From Euprymna scolopes (lineage: Eukaryota; Mollusca; Cephalopoda; Sepiida; Sepiolidae): a stretch of DNA of 64,000 bases. Both the position numbers and the translations under genes were made by a program. A model generated the notes under the pieces. That model was not told the origin of the DNA and made no database searches. It worked only from the letters and a program-made list of their open reading frames with translations. Location: assembly GCA_024364805.1 (NCBI GenBank), contig CM044497.1, positions 14,841,830 through 14,905,829 on the forward strand, written 5' to 3'. How positions within the stretch are numbered: position 1 is the first letter of the stretch; each line of letters starts with the position of its first letter. This document shows positions 44,464 through 57,159 of this stretch, one piece after another.

Positions 44464-45789
44464 ATTATCACTTCTTTTATTCAAAACCATATAATTATCA
44501 GATGTCAGGATTCGTCAATCATATACACATTCTAAAAATTAAATAAGTTGTCAGAAAATATCACTCCAGCCAGATCAGTTTACGTTAAACTCATACTAAA
44601 AAGTGAACATCTACCAACCATCTAAAAATGACAAAGAATCGCGTTATAATCAGAGAAGAATTTTGATGGTAATTACGTCCGATGATATGCGTTATCGATT
44701 AAGTAAAACTCGAAAATAATTAACGGGCAAAGTATAATGTTTATCACATTTATTTAAAAATTTACAAATTAAATGATACACTCCACTGAATGCGTGATGA
44801 TTTAAAGTATGCGATAAAGGGGTATACCTCTCAAACTGTCATGGCCGATATTTGCGCCAATAGAAGGAAAAGCTGAAGACATGTTTACGGAACGCCATTA
44901 AGAACTCGTATTCACCAAGGTCTTTTTTTCGGTGGACAAACAAATTTAAGTGCATTAACTTCGTCGAATAGCGAGAAGAAAATAAAAAATCCAGCCGAAT
45001 AAAAAATCCAGCCGAAACTTCACCAAAATGAGAATGTCAGAGACGTTCAAATACTCTTAATTAAGCAAAACTTTATATAAATCAGTCCTTCGAAGCATCA
45101 CCAGGAAATCCAAAGATTTCTCCAAAATAACTGGCCACAAAGGTTTAAACAAGACTGAAACAAGCTATCCCAAAAAGTAAAATCGTTCGCCATCTCTTAA
45201 GTGTTCATCAACTTCTAAATCCCCAACACAGCGTAAGTCTACATCGATCATGATAAACGACGAGTATTTGCCTTCAAAAGATTTAGATTCTATTTAAACT
45301 AAATATTCTGATATCCTGAAAATGCCACCAACTCCTCGACTTAGATCTCCATCACAATCACCACGTGCCTCGCTGCAAAATCTTCTCCGTGGGATTCGTT
45401 CACAAAGATCATTTTAAAAACTCTATTGAAGAAGAGCAAGTAATCTCCCGGAGAAACACATGAGAATGTACTAAAAGAGAATACAACAAATAAAGCGTCT
45501 CCAAATCCAACAATGACGACAGGACAGTCAAGTAAAACATCGGATTCTGCTTGCAGTAGCGCAAGGAACATCCAGCGACAAAGCATTATAGCAGTTCTTA
45601 CAAGTCTATCGCATAACGCTGAATTTGAATACACCATCGACTGGCTCACCGGTAGAAATCATGTTATCAGAAAAGTGAGATCCGTGTTTGACAAATTACT
45701 TCCAATTAGTCTCAAAAACAAGGTCAAAGAAATGACAACAAACCGTTCAGAAAATCTTTAAAAGAAGTTTTCAAAGAGTATGTCGTACT
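44464..45789. other. Unassigned; one 82-codon frame
   Basis: The plus-strand frame 45,513-45,761 starts MTTGQSSKTSDSACSSARNI and is Ser/Arg/Lys-rich. Just upstream an ATG near 45,323 opens a Pro/Arg/Ser-rich stretch. I cannot assign it; a decayed ORF1-type protein of a retroelement is one possibility. A short AATAAAAAATCCAGCCGA duplication lies at about 44,980-45,015. Confidence 0.3.
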
Positions 45790-46470
45790 GGGATTAGGTC
45801 ATGATCATTAGGCGGACAGGGGTTAATGAGTCTACGGTAGTAACCCAGATAACTGCGTAGTGATCGTCAGTGATGGAAAGTGGGCAAAATTTAATCATTT
45901 AAGGGGAGGGCTCGACTGGAACTTGTTTACACTGGACTTGAAGACGACTATACTTTAGTCAACTCGAAAGCAGCCCGGTGGAACCAAGTTCCACAGGTGG
46001 AAAACTTTAGGAAAGAAGATGCGGTCTTGGAATTTGCATTTTGATTTATACACCAATAAGGAGTGTGAGAAATTGTTATTAGTGGTTATTGGTAGACAAG
46101 TGTTTTCTGTGATAGTTCGGCAGAGTGCTATAGTTGTAAGCTCTGAGGAGCACTTGTCATGAAAATAAGGATGGAGTAGAGAAGGGCCTGCAACAGAACT
46201 TCAGTGGGAGATATGTTGCAGGCAAAAGAAAAAGGCATAATCTACTAGATTTCGAAGCCGGTTTTGATCTCTGTAAAAGCAGGATAGGATTTCCGGATCA
46301 GCTCCTATCTAGATGTAGCAACACTACTCTATTTTCAAACATATTTGGCTCATATACATCTTGAGTTGGACATGAGATACTTTCGAAGTAGAATTACCAT
46401 TTCTCCAGCGACGTTGGCAACAGATTCGCCTGTCAGTTCAGATCAGAATTGCGCGTCCACAAAATCGATT
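45790..46470 (-). mobile_element. LINE 3' fragment (Jockey/CR1-like), decayed
   Basis: Collinear with 24,240-24,925 in the same orientation: the GGGCTCGACTGGAACTTGTTTA block, TTCCACAGG, AAGAAGATGCGGTCTTGGAAT, CATGAAAATAAGGAT and TTTCTCCAGCGACGTTGGCA. It is more diverged than copy 1. It is 5'-truncated near 46,470. Confidence 0.75.
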
Positions 46471-47060
46471 ACATTTTTGTTATGTGGACTTCCAAAATAA
46501 CGATAGGATAAAATAGCTCTATTTTAAGAACTTTTCTGTGAACCAAAGATAATTTAAATATTCTGTTTTTAAAGCTTGTTCTGCAGTAACCACTAACTTG
46601 AAATTATCATTAATCAGCTAAAATTTATAATTGTTTAACCTTGTGAGTAATGACATATGTTTATGATAAATACACAGACTCAGATGAAACCGCCTATTAT
46701 TTATAACTAATGATTGAACCATCTAGGTGCATAATGCTTATAATTTGATGTTTTAGATTTATCTCCCATCTTTAATGCTGTTTTAAGCTTGTATCTCTTT
46801 TTAAAACTGTTTTTTTACCGTCAGGTGACGAAGAATTTACATGAGGGCATATTCATTCAATTAGAGACAATGAGTTCTTTCTTGAAATTGTTGTAAAAAG
46901 CGAAGACACCTTTAATTTAATTAATGTTGAACTTATCTATTGATCATTTGTACTGATAAACAATAACGACAATAGTATAAGGAACAGAAAAACAAACACG
47001 TAAATATGTGTATTACTTGGTTGTCATGGTTATCAGGGAGGTCTTTACCGAATAAAGATT
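46471..47060. other. Unassigned AT-rich DNA
   Basis: Nothing recognised. Confidence 0.4.
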
Positions 47061-47470
47061 TTTTTTTACAATGTGGTCACCACTTATCAAGGCCCGGAAG
47101 CCACTCAGGGATAAGGGTTATTGTATGTACAGTACGTTAGTGTGGATACTTAAAGTGTCTACTTAAGGGGGCGGTTAATCAGGAATTTGTTGACGGTGGA
47201 CTTGAAGACATCCAAGTTGTAGTCAGGAGGGAAGCAGGCAGATGGAACAGAGTTCCACGGGCGTGCAGTTCTAAGAAAGAAGCTTTGTTCATGGAATCTA
47301 CGTTTTGATTTATGCATAGATAAAGAGTGGGGGAAGTTTTTTACAGTGGATTCAGCTAGACTGGTGTTTTTTGTAAAAGATTGGCGAGGGGGGGGACTAG
47401 AGATTGGAGTTCAGACGAGCACCTGCCATGGAAATAACGATAAAACAAAGATAGGCTTGCAACGTCTTCG
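47061..47470 (-). mobile_element. LINE 3' fragment (Jockey/CR1-like), less decayed
   Basis: It begins with a T run (A-tail on the minus strand), then CACTTATCAAGGCCCGGAAG, GTTCCACGGGCGTGCAGTTC, TGTTCATGGAATCTACGTTT, closely following 24,235-24,625. It is truncated after GCTTGCAACGTCTTC. Confidence 0.8.
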
Positions 47471-49279
47471 ATTAAAAGATAAATGTTATAGAAAGCCACA
47501 AAAGTTAATATAAATGTTTCTTTAAAAAGATATTAAATGAAACAAAAAATAAACTACTGGAAAAAATTAAAGAAACGATAGCTTTAACATTGATTATGAA
47601 TAAAATATAAACACAATTTTATATTTGATAAATATCCCCTTATTTTCTACATTGTCGAGCACAGAAATTAATTAATTTCTTGTAAAAATAACGGTATATC
47701 TCTCTCAATTGTCTTTCAATAACTCCCACAAGTGATTCTGTTTTTTCGGGTTTCTGTTCCCGCTCTTCCTTCAATTATCTTACAAACATTTTCTAATGGC
47801 TTCTAAAGGACGATTCATTCTTCTTTAAATAAAGCCATAACCTTCTAAGGCTGCGGGCAGAGTTTATTCTTCTGCATGAAAATAAGCGTCATAAAGATTA
47901 CGGTGTAATCTTGTTACCACATGCTTTTAAGAATTCTTTTTGTAAATCTTCGCATTGATATTACCATGTATACAGACGATACGACCAACTTCTAGATTAA
48001 TTTATTCCATACATCACCCCACTGCCGCCAATAAACATAACAATATCTTGACACATTAAGAAAAAAGTCTTTCACCTGTTCTATGGCATAAATAATTTTT
48101 GCCGTCAGAACCAAATATATTAAATATGGGCATGTAATTCAAATAAACATTGTGCGCAGTTCAAACAACATATTCTCTCGTATACTCCACGTGTGCCTTT
48201 TGGTTTCCCTTTAAATTCAGAGGCTTTAAAGCAGGCATACGACATGCAATCCTGCATTTTAAACATGCGAGTAACCATTTTTTTTAGATATTATTATTTG
48301 TTGTCTGATTAAATTTACGGGCAGTTAATGTAGCAGTTTCAAAACGGATTTTTGTGGAAATCTTAACAATATTTTGATCGTCTATTTTTGAAATAATTTG
48401 TCAACAAAAAAAAAGAAAAAAAACAAAGAGGGAGAGAGTGTGAAAGACGGAGTGTGTGTATGTGTGTTCTAAACTGCACTAATTAATAGTATTTATACAA
48501 TGCGCCCGATAACGTGTGCCATTATTGTTGATAAAACTGACACTAATGCACAATGGAAGATATAAAAAAAGATGAAGGATGATAAATAAAGATATAATAA
48601 GGTGAATCTAAAGATGTACTATTTCTACGAAATATCTCGTTTACACATGACTCATTCAAATTGTATGACGAAACAACCTTTCGTTTATAAACCATTGATT
48701 TTGTTATAAGCCCATGGGGGTTCCACCCACATCTGAGTTAGGATGAAGTGTTACACTAATCAATGCAACACTGATTGTAGAACACATACTGTTCAAACTC
48801 TGCGTGAAAACCATAGCAAATTGCTACCTGAAAAAAAAAACGATTCTCATTCCAGCATCCGCCTAACCGAATGCTAATGCGTCTCCACGAAGACGTCATT
48901 AGTTTATCGACCTAACGAGTGCCAACGTAACGATTTCAAATGCATAACGACGGCCTAGAGAGCATTTATTAAATATTTCAGAAGAACGTCTAACTCTGTG
49001 ATTTGAAGTTTTGATACGAATCTAAGCATTAACAAATCCTCATAAATGACAAACGACAATATTATTCTGCTCTACTTCTGAAAATTAGTAGCCCAGAAAT
49101 TCAAAGCTGATAAATTATATTACAAATTCATATCTGTCAGACGTGAGACTATGCACATTGCAACCATATGAATTTATAATTACTTGGCCTTGTGGGCATA
49201 GACATATGTTTACTATACACAGACGCACTGGCAAGTTAGTATTTCTGCCTCTCCCTCGTCTCCCTCTCTTTCTTTCTCT

Positions 49280-49282
<3 letters not shown>
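47471..49282. other. Unassigned 1.8-kb stretch
   Basis: No gene or repeat recognised. Confidence 0.4.

Positions 49283-49352
<70 letters not shown>
49283..49352. repeat. (TA)n microsatellite
   Basis: About 35 TA units after a CT-rich lead-in. Confidence 0.95.
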
Positions 49353-49353
<1 letters not shown>

Positions 49354-50084
49354 CTAGATGAGTTTCGTTTGGTAGGATTTTCTAACTAGTACATGATTGT
49401 TGTAAAACACACTGACAGTTATAAGACTAACTCTAAAATATATTGACCGATCTTTTGTTCTCGGTATTGCCACACCTTGATTAACTATCTTACTTTCGAT
49501 TTCTTTGGTTCTCCTTTATGAACAACTTGTTATGCCTTTGTCTTTCTTAGAAACTTATTTCCGCTTCTTTGATTATTTTTCTTCTTTTTTACTTCCTAAC
49601 ACTTGAGGACCGGGAATAACGTCAATAGTATCACAATAAATAATCCTAGATTGTAATTAAAATTTTAAAGTAGCAAAATAATCTGTACGGATGACTATGT
49701 ATATGCACCAACATCTCGCCCATATAATGATTATATCTTCAAGTTTCAAAAGACTATCACTTGGAAATAATTGTAACTTAGCATTTTTATTCGTACATTC
49801 ATGGATTCGAAAAGATAGTCAGTTATACCAATTGATTAAATAGAGAGTTCCGTTCGAAATTCCATACAGATTTCAGAGGTTGACGCAAACACGTGTTTGA
49901 TGAGGTAGGTAATTACAACAGAAAATTCTAAGAATAACATAGTCAGAAGAGATAATAAAATAATCAATCCTTAACTTCAAAAATTCTGATACATAACACG
50001 GCTATACCTAATCAATTATAAAGTATATAAAGTATATGATAATTAAGTGTTCTACAATTCTTTAATAGAAAAAACTGCGTTCAA
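49353..50084. other. Unassigned AT-rich DNA
   Basis: Nothing recognised. Confidence 0.4.
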
Positions 50085-50430
50085 AACCGACCTTTTCTTT
50101 TTGCTTGCAAAGTATTTATTACAGTATGAACACTACGTGTTTGTCCCTGCTTTACTGTTATTTTCAGGATATGTGCTCTATGCGCTGCCTTCCTGCAAAA
50201 CACTCATAACAAACACTCGTCTAACTGCAACATTTTCCCCTATTATCATTTTATGCATAAATGTAAACGCAAATTCCATGAAAAATGTTTCTTTTACAGA
50301 ACTGAGCACCTGTGTAGCTGATTACAACATGTTCGTCAAATGTCTAATGTAAACAAGTTCTTGTTGTATCCGTCTTCTTAAATAATCACATTTTACCCAA
50401 TTTTAACATCTACCGATCGTTATGCTGTTG
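50085..50430 (+). mobile_element. LINE 3' fragment, plus strand, decayed
   Basis: From about 50,190 it follows the coding strand of the main LINE's C-terminus: CAAACACTCGTCTAACTGCA, GTAAACGCAAATTCCATGAA, GAACTGAGCACCTGTG, CTAATGTAAACAAGTTCTTG. The C-terminal frame is partly open (50,047-50,352). Confidence 0.7.
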
Positions 50431-50663
50431 TTTCATCGGCAACATTATATTCATTAGCCATCATATCCTGGAATAATATCCAGAACTTGAAAGTGATGTC
50501 TTTAAGTTAAAAGAAATAAGTAGCCAAAGATCAATGAATAAAAATACTAATAATCTATGCATTGAATAAAAATACTAATAATCTATGCATTGAATAATCT
50601 AGTTTTTCTGTCGCTTTGAAAGTCAGAGAACATCAAGCTATTCGGGCAGAATTTTATTGCACA

Positions 50664-51150
50664 CTAGCAGGCCGCCTGTCATTGCCCGGTTGTAAAATAC
50701 ACTTAAATATAATATTTTGATTAATGCAGATTTCGTATATAGTATTATATTATATTGGACCCCATATATAGAAATGATTTAAAAAGTTAAAAAAAAAAAA
50801 ATGCTCGTGCGCTAACACCAAGAATCGAAATCTAAACGTTTGACTTTTCCCTTTGAAATGAAAATGACTGAGCTAGGAAGACATGACTAAAACTAAAACA
50901 TGAACAAATAGCTATTACGTTACGCATGCATATTCTTAATGCCGTCGTTCAACCGTCGCCTGGCAAATTCCATTTTTAAAGTTTTCACACATTTTACCGA
51001 TTTCCCGCGGCTAAAACTCAAATATAAACCTTCGCAGTGATTCGAATACCTTATATATTAATTATCATGTTCGTAAACCAAAAACCGACAAAGGAGCTTG
51101 GTAGGCAATTTTTTTTAAACAAATATATATAAACATACATAAATATATAT
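50664..51150 (-). mobile_element. Non-autonomous Helitron-like element (copy G)
   Basis: The minus-strand 3' end is CAACCGGGCAATGACAGGCGG followed by CCTG, CTAG|T. The body next to it resembles copy E (TTGATTAATGCAGATTTCG-like words). The 5' end near 51,150 is uncertain. GAATCGAAATC near 50,821 may be a decayed B box. Confidence 0.55.
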
Positions 51151-51727
51151 ACAAAGAGGTTTGTGTTTACTGAAATCTTTTTGCGCAAATATTATGCAAG
51201 TATAAATCATGTAGAATATCTGTATGAATAGAATTACACGTAATAGTTAACTAAAGATGATCATCACATAAGAAAACGGAACAAAAACTAATAGGGAATT
51301 AAAATGAATGTTTAAAAGAATATGCAAATTAGCTAGATTTTTTGCAGATGAATGGAATTTCACGACTCATATATAACAAAGTTGTATTTTCCTTTTAAAT
51401 AAATAGAAAAAAGGGTTTTTAATATGAATATCAATAGACAAAAAACACAAATTTATGGGAGTATAGATATTGTAAACGGTCAGTCTCACATGAAGCTTCT
51501 TACACAAACCTGACCAATAACCAGAAGATAAACTAGTTAGAATATGACAATCCGTTCATAAGATTTTTCAAATGCCATGAAATTCAAAAATAAAATAAAT
51601 AAATAAATAAAAACATATAGATCGAAAATACCGAGATTCAATTTATTTAACACAAAAAAGTTCAAACGTGTTTCATTCTCAAATTGATTCTTTAAATAAT
51701 ATCGATATTTCGACATTTTTAGATGAG
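51151..51727. other. Unassigned AT-rich DNA
   Basis: Nothing recognised. Confidence 0.4.
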
Positions 51728-51840
51728 GCGGCGTGATTTGAATTTTTTGGATCATTCGGACTACAGTTCTCTAGATTGATAAAATGTTCACAACGTTTCG
51801 GCCGATATATATAGATCCAACCTTCTTCATGTGTGCCTTA
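51728..51840 (+). repeat. Repeat with ACAACGTTTCGG core, copy 3
   Basis: TTTTTTGGATCATTCGGACTACAG, CACAACGTTTCGGCCGATAT, then CCAACCTTCTTCATGTG. Confidence 0.65.
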
Positions 51841-51943
51841 TCGAACTCGGTAATCTTTATGCCACACTCGCGAATCAGACGGAATCTCAAACTGAACAGC
51901 ATTTAAATAAAGGAGAAGGCTTACTTTCGTTTCGGATCCGTAG

Positions 51944-52020
51944 TGCAACGGATAAAAGTGTAAAGATGTAATCAGTGCTAAATACCAGTCTTGTGGATGT
52001 TGTAGGTTCAATCTAAAGCT
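51944..52020 (+). mobile_element. tRNA-Arg-like SINE head
   Basis: GGATCCGTAGTGCAACGGATA closely follows tRNA-Arg 5' halves (GGCTCCGTGGCGCAATGGATA). GTAGGTTCAATCT about 55 bases on is a B-box-like T-arm. The middle is diverged. A partial duplication (TTGTGGATGTTGTAGG) follows. Confidence 0.6.
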
Positions 52021-52049
52021 TTGTGGATGTTGTAGGTGCGGGGATACTA

Positions 52050-53214
52050 AAATATAGTTAAGAATTGTTTAAGACTTCTACACGAACATGGCTGTCGGAA
52101 CGAGATCAATCTATCTCGTAGATTAAATAAAGTCTAGTTCGACAAGACGCATGTGAAGAAATTAAGAGAGTACATCAATTGCACTTTTGTAAGAATACAT
52201 CCAAAAAGTAGTCTAAAAAATCCAAAAGATTGCAATCATTGCTTGTCAAGCGGTTCACATTCGGATGAGTAAACTGCCTAGGCGAGATGAATTTAACGAC
52301 GTTAGATTTTGCATTTTTTTTTCTTGCGGTGAAGTGTCGCTTTTCTCCCACATAGAGCACTTGTTATTTGTAAATATTATCTCATCTAGTACTGACCAGG
52401 ATCAACGTCGCTTAACTTTGTTTATCAAATGAGCAACTATGTAGACTCTCTTCTGCTGTATTATCAGTTTGTTTGGTATAGACAGAGAAATTTCTGATTC
52501 GATTTTAACCAAACTTGGCATACACATAAATGACAACGATGAAAAGTTGATCTTAACGCAGACAATGATGAGATGTAACAAACGATGTCCATTTCGTGTT
52601 ATACGGAGAGGTTAAAATATAGGATGCTGAATTAGATTAGAATCGACCTTGGTTTTATTATAATAAAGCGTGTATACTATTTACATCTGATATCCAAACT
52701 TAGCTGAACAATTACTTTTATTATTCAATATACGTTGTAAAATATTTCCATTAAAATAATGTATAAAACAAAACAGTTAAGGAATGTAAAATTAAACCTT
52801 TTCATGAAACTTTAAGTTTAAAATATTATGCTGGTTCAGTGTGCTGTAAATGACACTTGGTAAGAATGAAATCTGCCTGAAACAGTCATGCATCAGGAAG
52901 AATAACATTTGATTAAGACGGGACACAGCTTTTTGGAAAATAAAATATTTGGTAATTTGAAGTAAAACACCCGCAAATATAACCAGCAAAGGCGCGATGG
53001 AGACGCGAAAAGATTGTCTCTAAATAAACGCTCAAGAGGCATAGCTACAATGAAAACAATGTTGAAATCCCACTATACGCATTTACAAGTAAATGCCTCG
53101 GCTCCATAAACGCTAGAAACATAACAAATTGTCATTAGTTAGTAAAAGTGTCCAGCGTTGATGTAGCGGAAACTTTAATAGTTTAAATTATATATCGACT
53201 GATTTTTATTTTTA
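52050..53214. other. Unassigned DNA
   Basis: Nothing recognised. Confidence 0.4.
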
Positions 53215-53935
53215 CTGAAAAAAAAGCGGCTTAACATTCACGGGCTAAATGAATTGTGACAAATACATCGAGGGCATTGCCATGGCTGCTGCAGACTCCA
53301 TCTACCGTTTTCATGTTACTAAGAGTAAGCTTCTTTCCTTAAGCATCTACAAAATCTTATCAACTACCGATTGCCATGGCAAATAACAACCTACCTGATA
53401 GCTCATCCTTCAAACTCTTTTATTTAACATTCATAGGAAGCATGAATTGGAGCAAACACATTGAAGACATTGCCAAACCTGCTACAAATAAGGTCGCTTG
53501 CTTTACAGCAATACAAAGTTACTGACACAAGGGAGTATTCTATATATTTAAAATGCCACAATACATGAGATATTGTTACCACATGTGGGCTGGTGTATTT
53601 ATCTCTAACCTCTCACTTTTAGAAAGGCCCGAAAAAGAGTTCGTAATCTGTTATGCCCCGGACTTCCTTTCCAAGATCTTATCTCTGTCTCATCACTGCA
53701 ATGTTGTAACCTTTTGTCTGTTTTACAAGTATTTTTGATTGAAATGTGCTCCGATGAACTCATAGCACGTGTTTTCTCTTGACGAACAAACTCCCATCTA
53801 ATCCGTCAAGCTCCAAAATTCCACGATTCACTGTTGATGACCCTAGATGCCGGAAAGTCTTCTACTATAATAGTTTCTTCCCGAGGACTGCTATATTTTG
53901 GACCCCCCCCAGTTTCCTGCAAATTCATAACTGTA
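53215..53935 (+). mobile_element. Older Jockey/CR1-like LINE C-terminal region
   Basis: Successive plus-strand segments encode SMNWSKHIEDIAKPATNKVA-like, RYCYHMWAGVFISNLSLLER, LSLSHHCNVVTFCLFYKYF and SFFPRTAIFW blocks. This is the order of the RT thumb, the YCxHxW(A/S)G segment, the LSHRR-like block and the terminal FxPRTAxxWN motif of Jockey-type LINEs. Several frame changes and stops separate them. It is more diverged from the main LINE than the other fragments and probably another lineage. Confidence 0.65.
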
Positions 53936-54047
53936 GAATTTTCAATGTAATGTAAACAGACATTTCGCTGTTTAACTCCACACAGTCCCCTTTTAGACAT
54001 GGTTCTAAATAGTAGCCACTTACTTCCATTTTTGAGATGAACATGTA

Positions 54048-54531
54048 CAGGGTGACCTCAAAAAACTCTTATTTGGTTCCGTTTCTTAGTGTTTTGTCCG
54101 AATGAAATGACACTTTAGTCATAACTAGTTTATCATTGTTAAGTTTGCAGGTTGAAACAAGTAACGTAGAAAGCAATACAAATGACGACTCAACAAACAC
54201 AGGTAGATCAAATAAGAAGTGTATTAGGAAAAGGTATATTTACAGGATATTTACATAAGGGTGTCAAATAAGAGAGTCTTTGCTGGAGAAACATATCTGC
54301 TCTCGGCGGCCTTCGGTGGCTTCTGGTGAACACACACTCAGACTAACTGAGTCTTCCTATTTATGTGCAATTACTATCCACATATGCAAATGAATGTGTG
54401 CCACCACAACAATTATATTCAAAACATCACATTAAAACACTAGTGTCTTTGACCGTTTTTCTCCGTTGACTGTAAAATGCCCAGAAAAACAATTGAATGC
54501 CCTCTTTTTTTTTGGGGGGGGGGTCACCCCG
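54048..54531. mobile_element. MITE with GGGTGACC ends, copy 3, interrupted by a solo LTR
   Basis: Ends CAGGGTGACCTCAAAAAA and (reverse-complemented right end) CGGGGTGACCCCCCCCCC lie between TA dinucleotides. Without the 275-bp insert it is about 204 bp, like the copy at 40,433. Internal words (TTTCTTAGTGTTTTGTCCGA, TCAAAACATCACATTAAAAC) match the other copies. Confidence 0.8.
54137..54411 (-). mobile_element. Solo LTR (fossil) nested in the MITE
   Basis: 275 bp with perfect TGTT...AACA termini, flanked by the 5-base near-duplication ATCAT/ATTAT. Read on the minus strand it starts TGTTGTGGTGGC and has a TATA-like ACATAAATAGG. No internal region remains, as expected after LTR-LTR recombination. 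Probably Gypsy-type. Confidence 0.65.
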
Positions 54532-54539
54532 TATGAAAT

Positions 54540-55109
54540 AGTTTTGTTTTCTAATATATATTATCTCTCTCAACAATGATCAAATTCTTGCCACTTAAAA
54601 TTTACAGGCAATTTAAACCTGGAAAATTTTGATCGACGCTTTCATTTTTTAAAATAAAATAAATAAAATAAAATAAAAATGAATTGTAATTAAATATTGC
54701 CACCTCTGTCATTTCGCTTCGAAAGTATGAAGGTCAGAAGTAATGAAGTTGATCTTTATGTCACTATTTCTTTTAGTAAATATTTCCATTCAACACGTTT
54801 ATCAAGTTTCCTTTGCTGATTAAATAGTTTACCAGCTGAACTCTGCCTCCTGTGCACATTTACTTTAAAAGACTTGTAATTCACATAATGTAATTAAATT
54901 ATCTGAGAATGAATATGAATGCCATGTTTTATTCTGTCATTTGTAATTAAAGATGTTCCCTATTTGATTAAAAATCTTTAACTTACGTAATGATGTAGAA
55001 CCGAAATACTCAGTATCACATGACACTATCGTTACACATTTTAGTTGTTACAAATTTGAAATTTTCAAAATCGCCCTATAGTGACTTAATGCAAATTAAT
55101 TCATAGTCA
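54540..55109. other. Unassigned AT-rich DNA
   Basis: Contains an (AAATA)n run at 54,653-54,677. Otherwise nothing recognised. Confidence 0.4.
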
Positions 55110-55480
55110 ACAGCCTTTATCTGCTAATTACTTTAGAACTGATAATTACTTTAACGTATGAATGCAAATTATTTCCGACCGATAATCTGTGAATACAAGA
55201 CTCAATACCATATAAATGTAAATTATTTTAGAGCCGATAACCTATAAATGAACCTACAAATGCTAATTTTTAGAGTTCATAAGCTATAACTGCAAATTTT
55301 TAGAACCGATAACTTATAAATATAAAGTTTTAGAATCGATAACGGATAAATGCACATTTTTAGAGCCGATAATCTGTAAATGCAAATTACTTTACAGCCG
55401 ATAATTTATAAGTACAAATTACTTTACACTCAATAACCTATAAATGCAAAGTTCTTTAAAGCCAATAACCTATACGTGAA
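55110..55480. repeat. Degenerate minisatellite, about 35-45-bp unit
   Basis: About nine diverged units built on CCGATAACCTATAAATGCAA followed by ATTACTTTAGAG variants. Confidence 0.75.
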
Positions 55481-56201
55481 TTATAAACTTAGTATCATCC
55501 TATACGACTATGAATCCATCGGAAATTATATGATAAATAAATTCAATGTAATTCAAAATATACAATTTTCGTGAGAATAACCAACAAGCATAATACTTTT
55601 ATTTACATAAAATATTTCATAAATACACAAACTAAACTGTCTTAGTATTTTCTTGATGTACTGTGTTCTATAATTAAAACATATCCCAACGGCATTTTTT
55701 TTTCTTCAAGAACTCTGTACTTGAATAAAGTGCATGTCTTTCTATGAAGGAAATCGTACGATGTATTACAGTTTTCTTGCCGGATTCTTTTACTTCATAT
55801 CAACGCAATCATCATCAAGAACAAACACTGGAGTAATTTCATAGAAATAGAAACTTTTCACAGGTACATGCATTATATAACGCAGGTGCGATTTGGATGG
55901 AAGATGTTGATTGACATCTTAAAAGTCGGAAGTGACCAGCAAAAATTAATAAAACTAGCTGATCTTCGACTCTTTTGGTTGCAAGACTCAAGCAGAAAAG
56001 ACGTGTCAGGTCGCTGTACCCAAATGAGGAGATCACGCAGAGTGAAGTCGGGTATATCGAGACGGGCTATCCATCTATATATCCATCTGCATGTTTTTCT
56101 CTTTCTGAGACTGTGTTTTTCAATAAACCTTTTATATAAGAGTGCGAACATGTAACAGATGGGAAATGGACTACAGAAGGCAGAACAATTTTTACTTAAT
56201 A
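55481..56201. other. Unassigned DNA
   Basis: Open frames on both strands at 55,839-56,418 overlap each other and run into Helitron-like copy D. None has a recognised domain. Confidence 0.4.
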
Positions 56202-56637
56202 CTAGCCTGTGTGCCCGGCGTTGCCCGGGTGTTTGGAGGTGTGCGTTGAGCAAAAAATAAAAATGGTAGTAGACAAGCAGGCTCGAACCCGTACCGCGAA
56301 GGAGGAAGAGAACGTGAAAAAATAATGTGACGTTTTTGCCGTTGCGTCCATTGCAAAACCGGAAGTGGCGAATGTTTAAATTAAGGCTAGCCAATCGAAA
56401 AGAGGGGATGACTTTCAAAAATTACGGCGAAAAACACGACCCTTCCCTGTAGAAAAGTGCCCAGTTTAGGGCAAAAGAATTAATGTTTTTAGCTATTTTT
56501 TCGATATTTGTTTCCAAAGGGTCCAGCTTAAAACGATACAATCTCCTGAAAATCCGTCGCCTCTGTCGAAAGTTTTAGACATACATACATACATACATAC
56601 ATACATTTAAACAGACAGGTGAGGTATATATTATAGA
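56202..56637 (-). mobile_element. Non-autonomous Helitron-like element (copy D)
   Basis: 436 bp. The minus strand starts A|TC-TATAATATATACCTCACC with a (GTAT)n array soon after, and ends CACCCGGGCAACGCCGGGCA, CACAGG, CTAG|T. Both termini are the clearest of the family. Confidence 0.78.
56281..56349 (-). other. tRNA-like module inside Helitron-like copy D
   Basis: The minus strand reads GGACGCAACGGCAAAAACGTC (A-box-like) then GTACGGGTTCGAGCCTGC (B-box-like). It is collinear with the module of copy C. Confidence 0.5.
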
Positions 56638-56639
56638 TG

Positions 56640-57135
56640 TTGATCAAGTATTATTTCTTTATTAAAAGCCAAAAAAAAAAGACATAGAAGTAACATGTTT
56701 GAGGTTTTACTCTTTTCATCCCCAAACAAGGAATATTGAGACTTGGGCGTAAGTGGCTATTATATATGTTAATGTCTTACAGAAGCCTGTGGAGAATTGA
56801 GTAACGAGTTCACCTTACATTTCAAATTCTCAGGTTAGTACAGTCAGAGAAGCAGAAAACAAGGAAGAAACTTGAAAGTCTATTAATCTGAAGGAATGAG
56901 CTATTAGAGAAGAAGGCGTTTCAGTATCCAGAGATCTCAATATTGAATAGGTGGGATTTTGCTGTTTGCCGGGATAGTCGGGAGTATGTACGGCGAAGGG
57001 ACACAGGGGCTTATAAGTTTGTCAGAGCACATTTAAGTACTTGTAAAACTAACGCAGGGATGCAACGTGATAGTAATATCACAGATGTTGGAGCTTGGCT
57101 AATAGTACGATTCATATCGGATTTTAGACCCTTTT
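56640..57135. other. Unassigned DNA
   Basis: Nothing recognised. Confidence 0.4.
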
Positions 57136-57158
57136 GGGTTAGGGTTAGGGTTAGGGTA
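57136..57158. repeat. Interstitial telomere-type repeat (TTAGGG)n
   Basis: GGGTTAGGGTTAGGGTTAGG, just under four units, perfect. TTAGGG is the usual molluscan telomere unit. Confidence 0.9.
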
Positions 57159-57159
57159 T

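Noticed and set aside
57136-57158. Chromosome end
   Set aside because: Only about four units, with ordinary sequence continuing on both sides.
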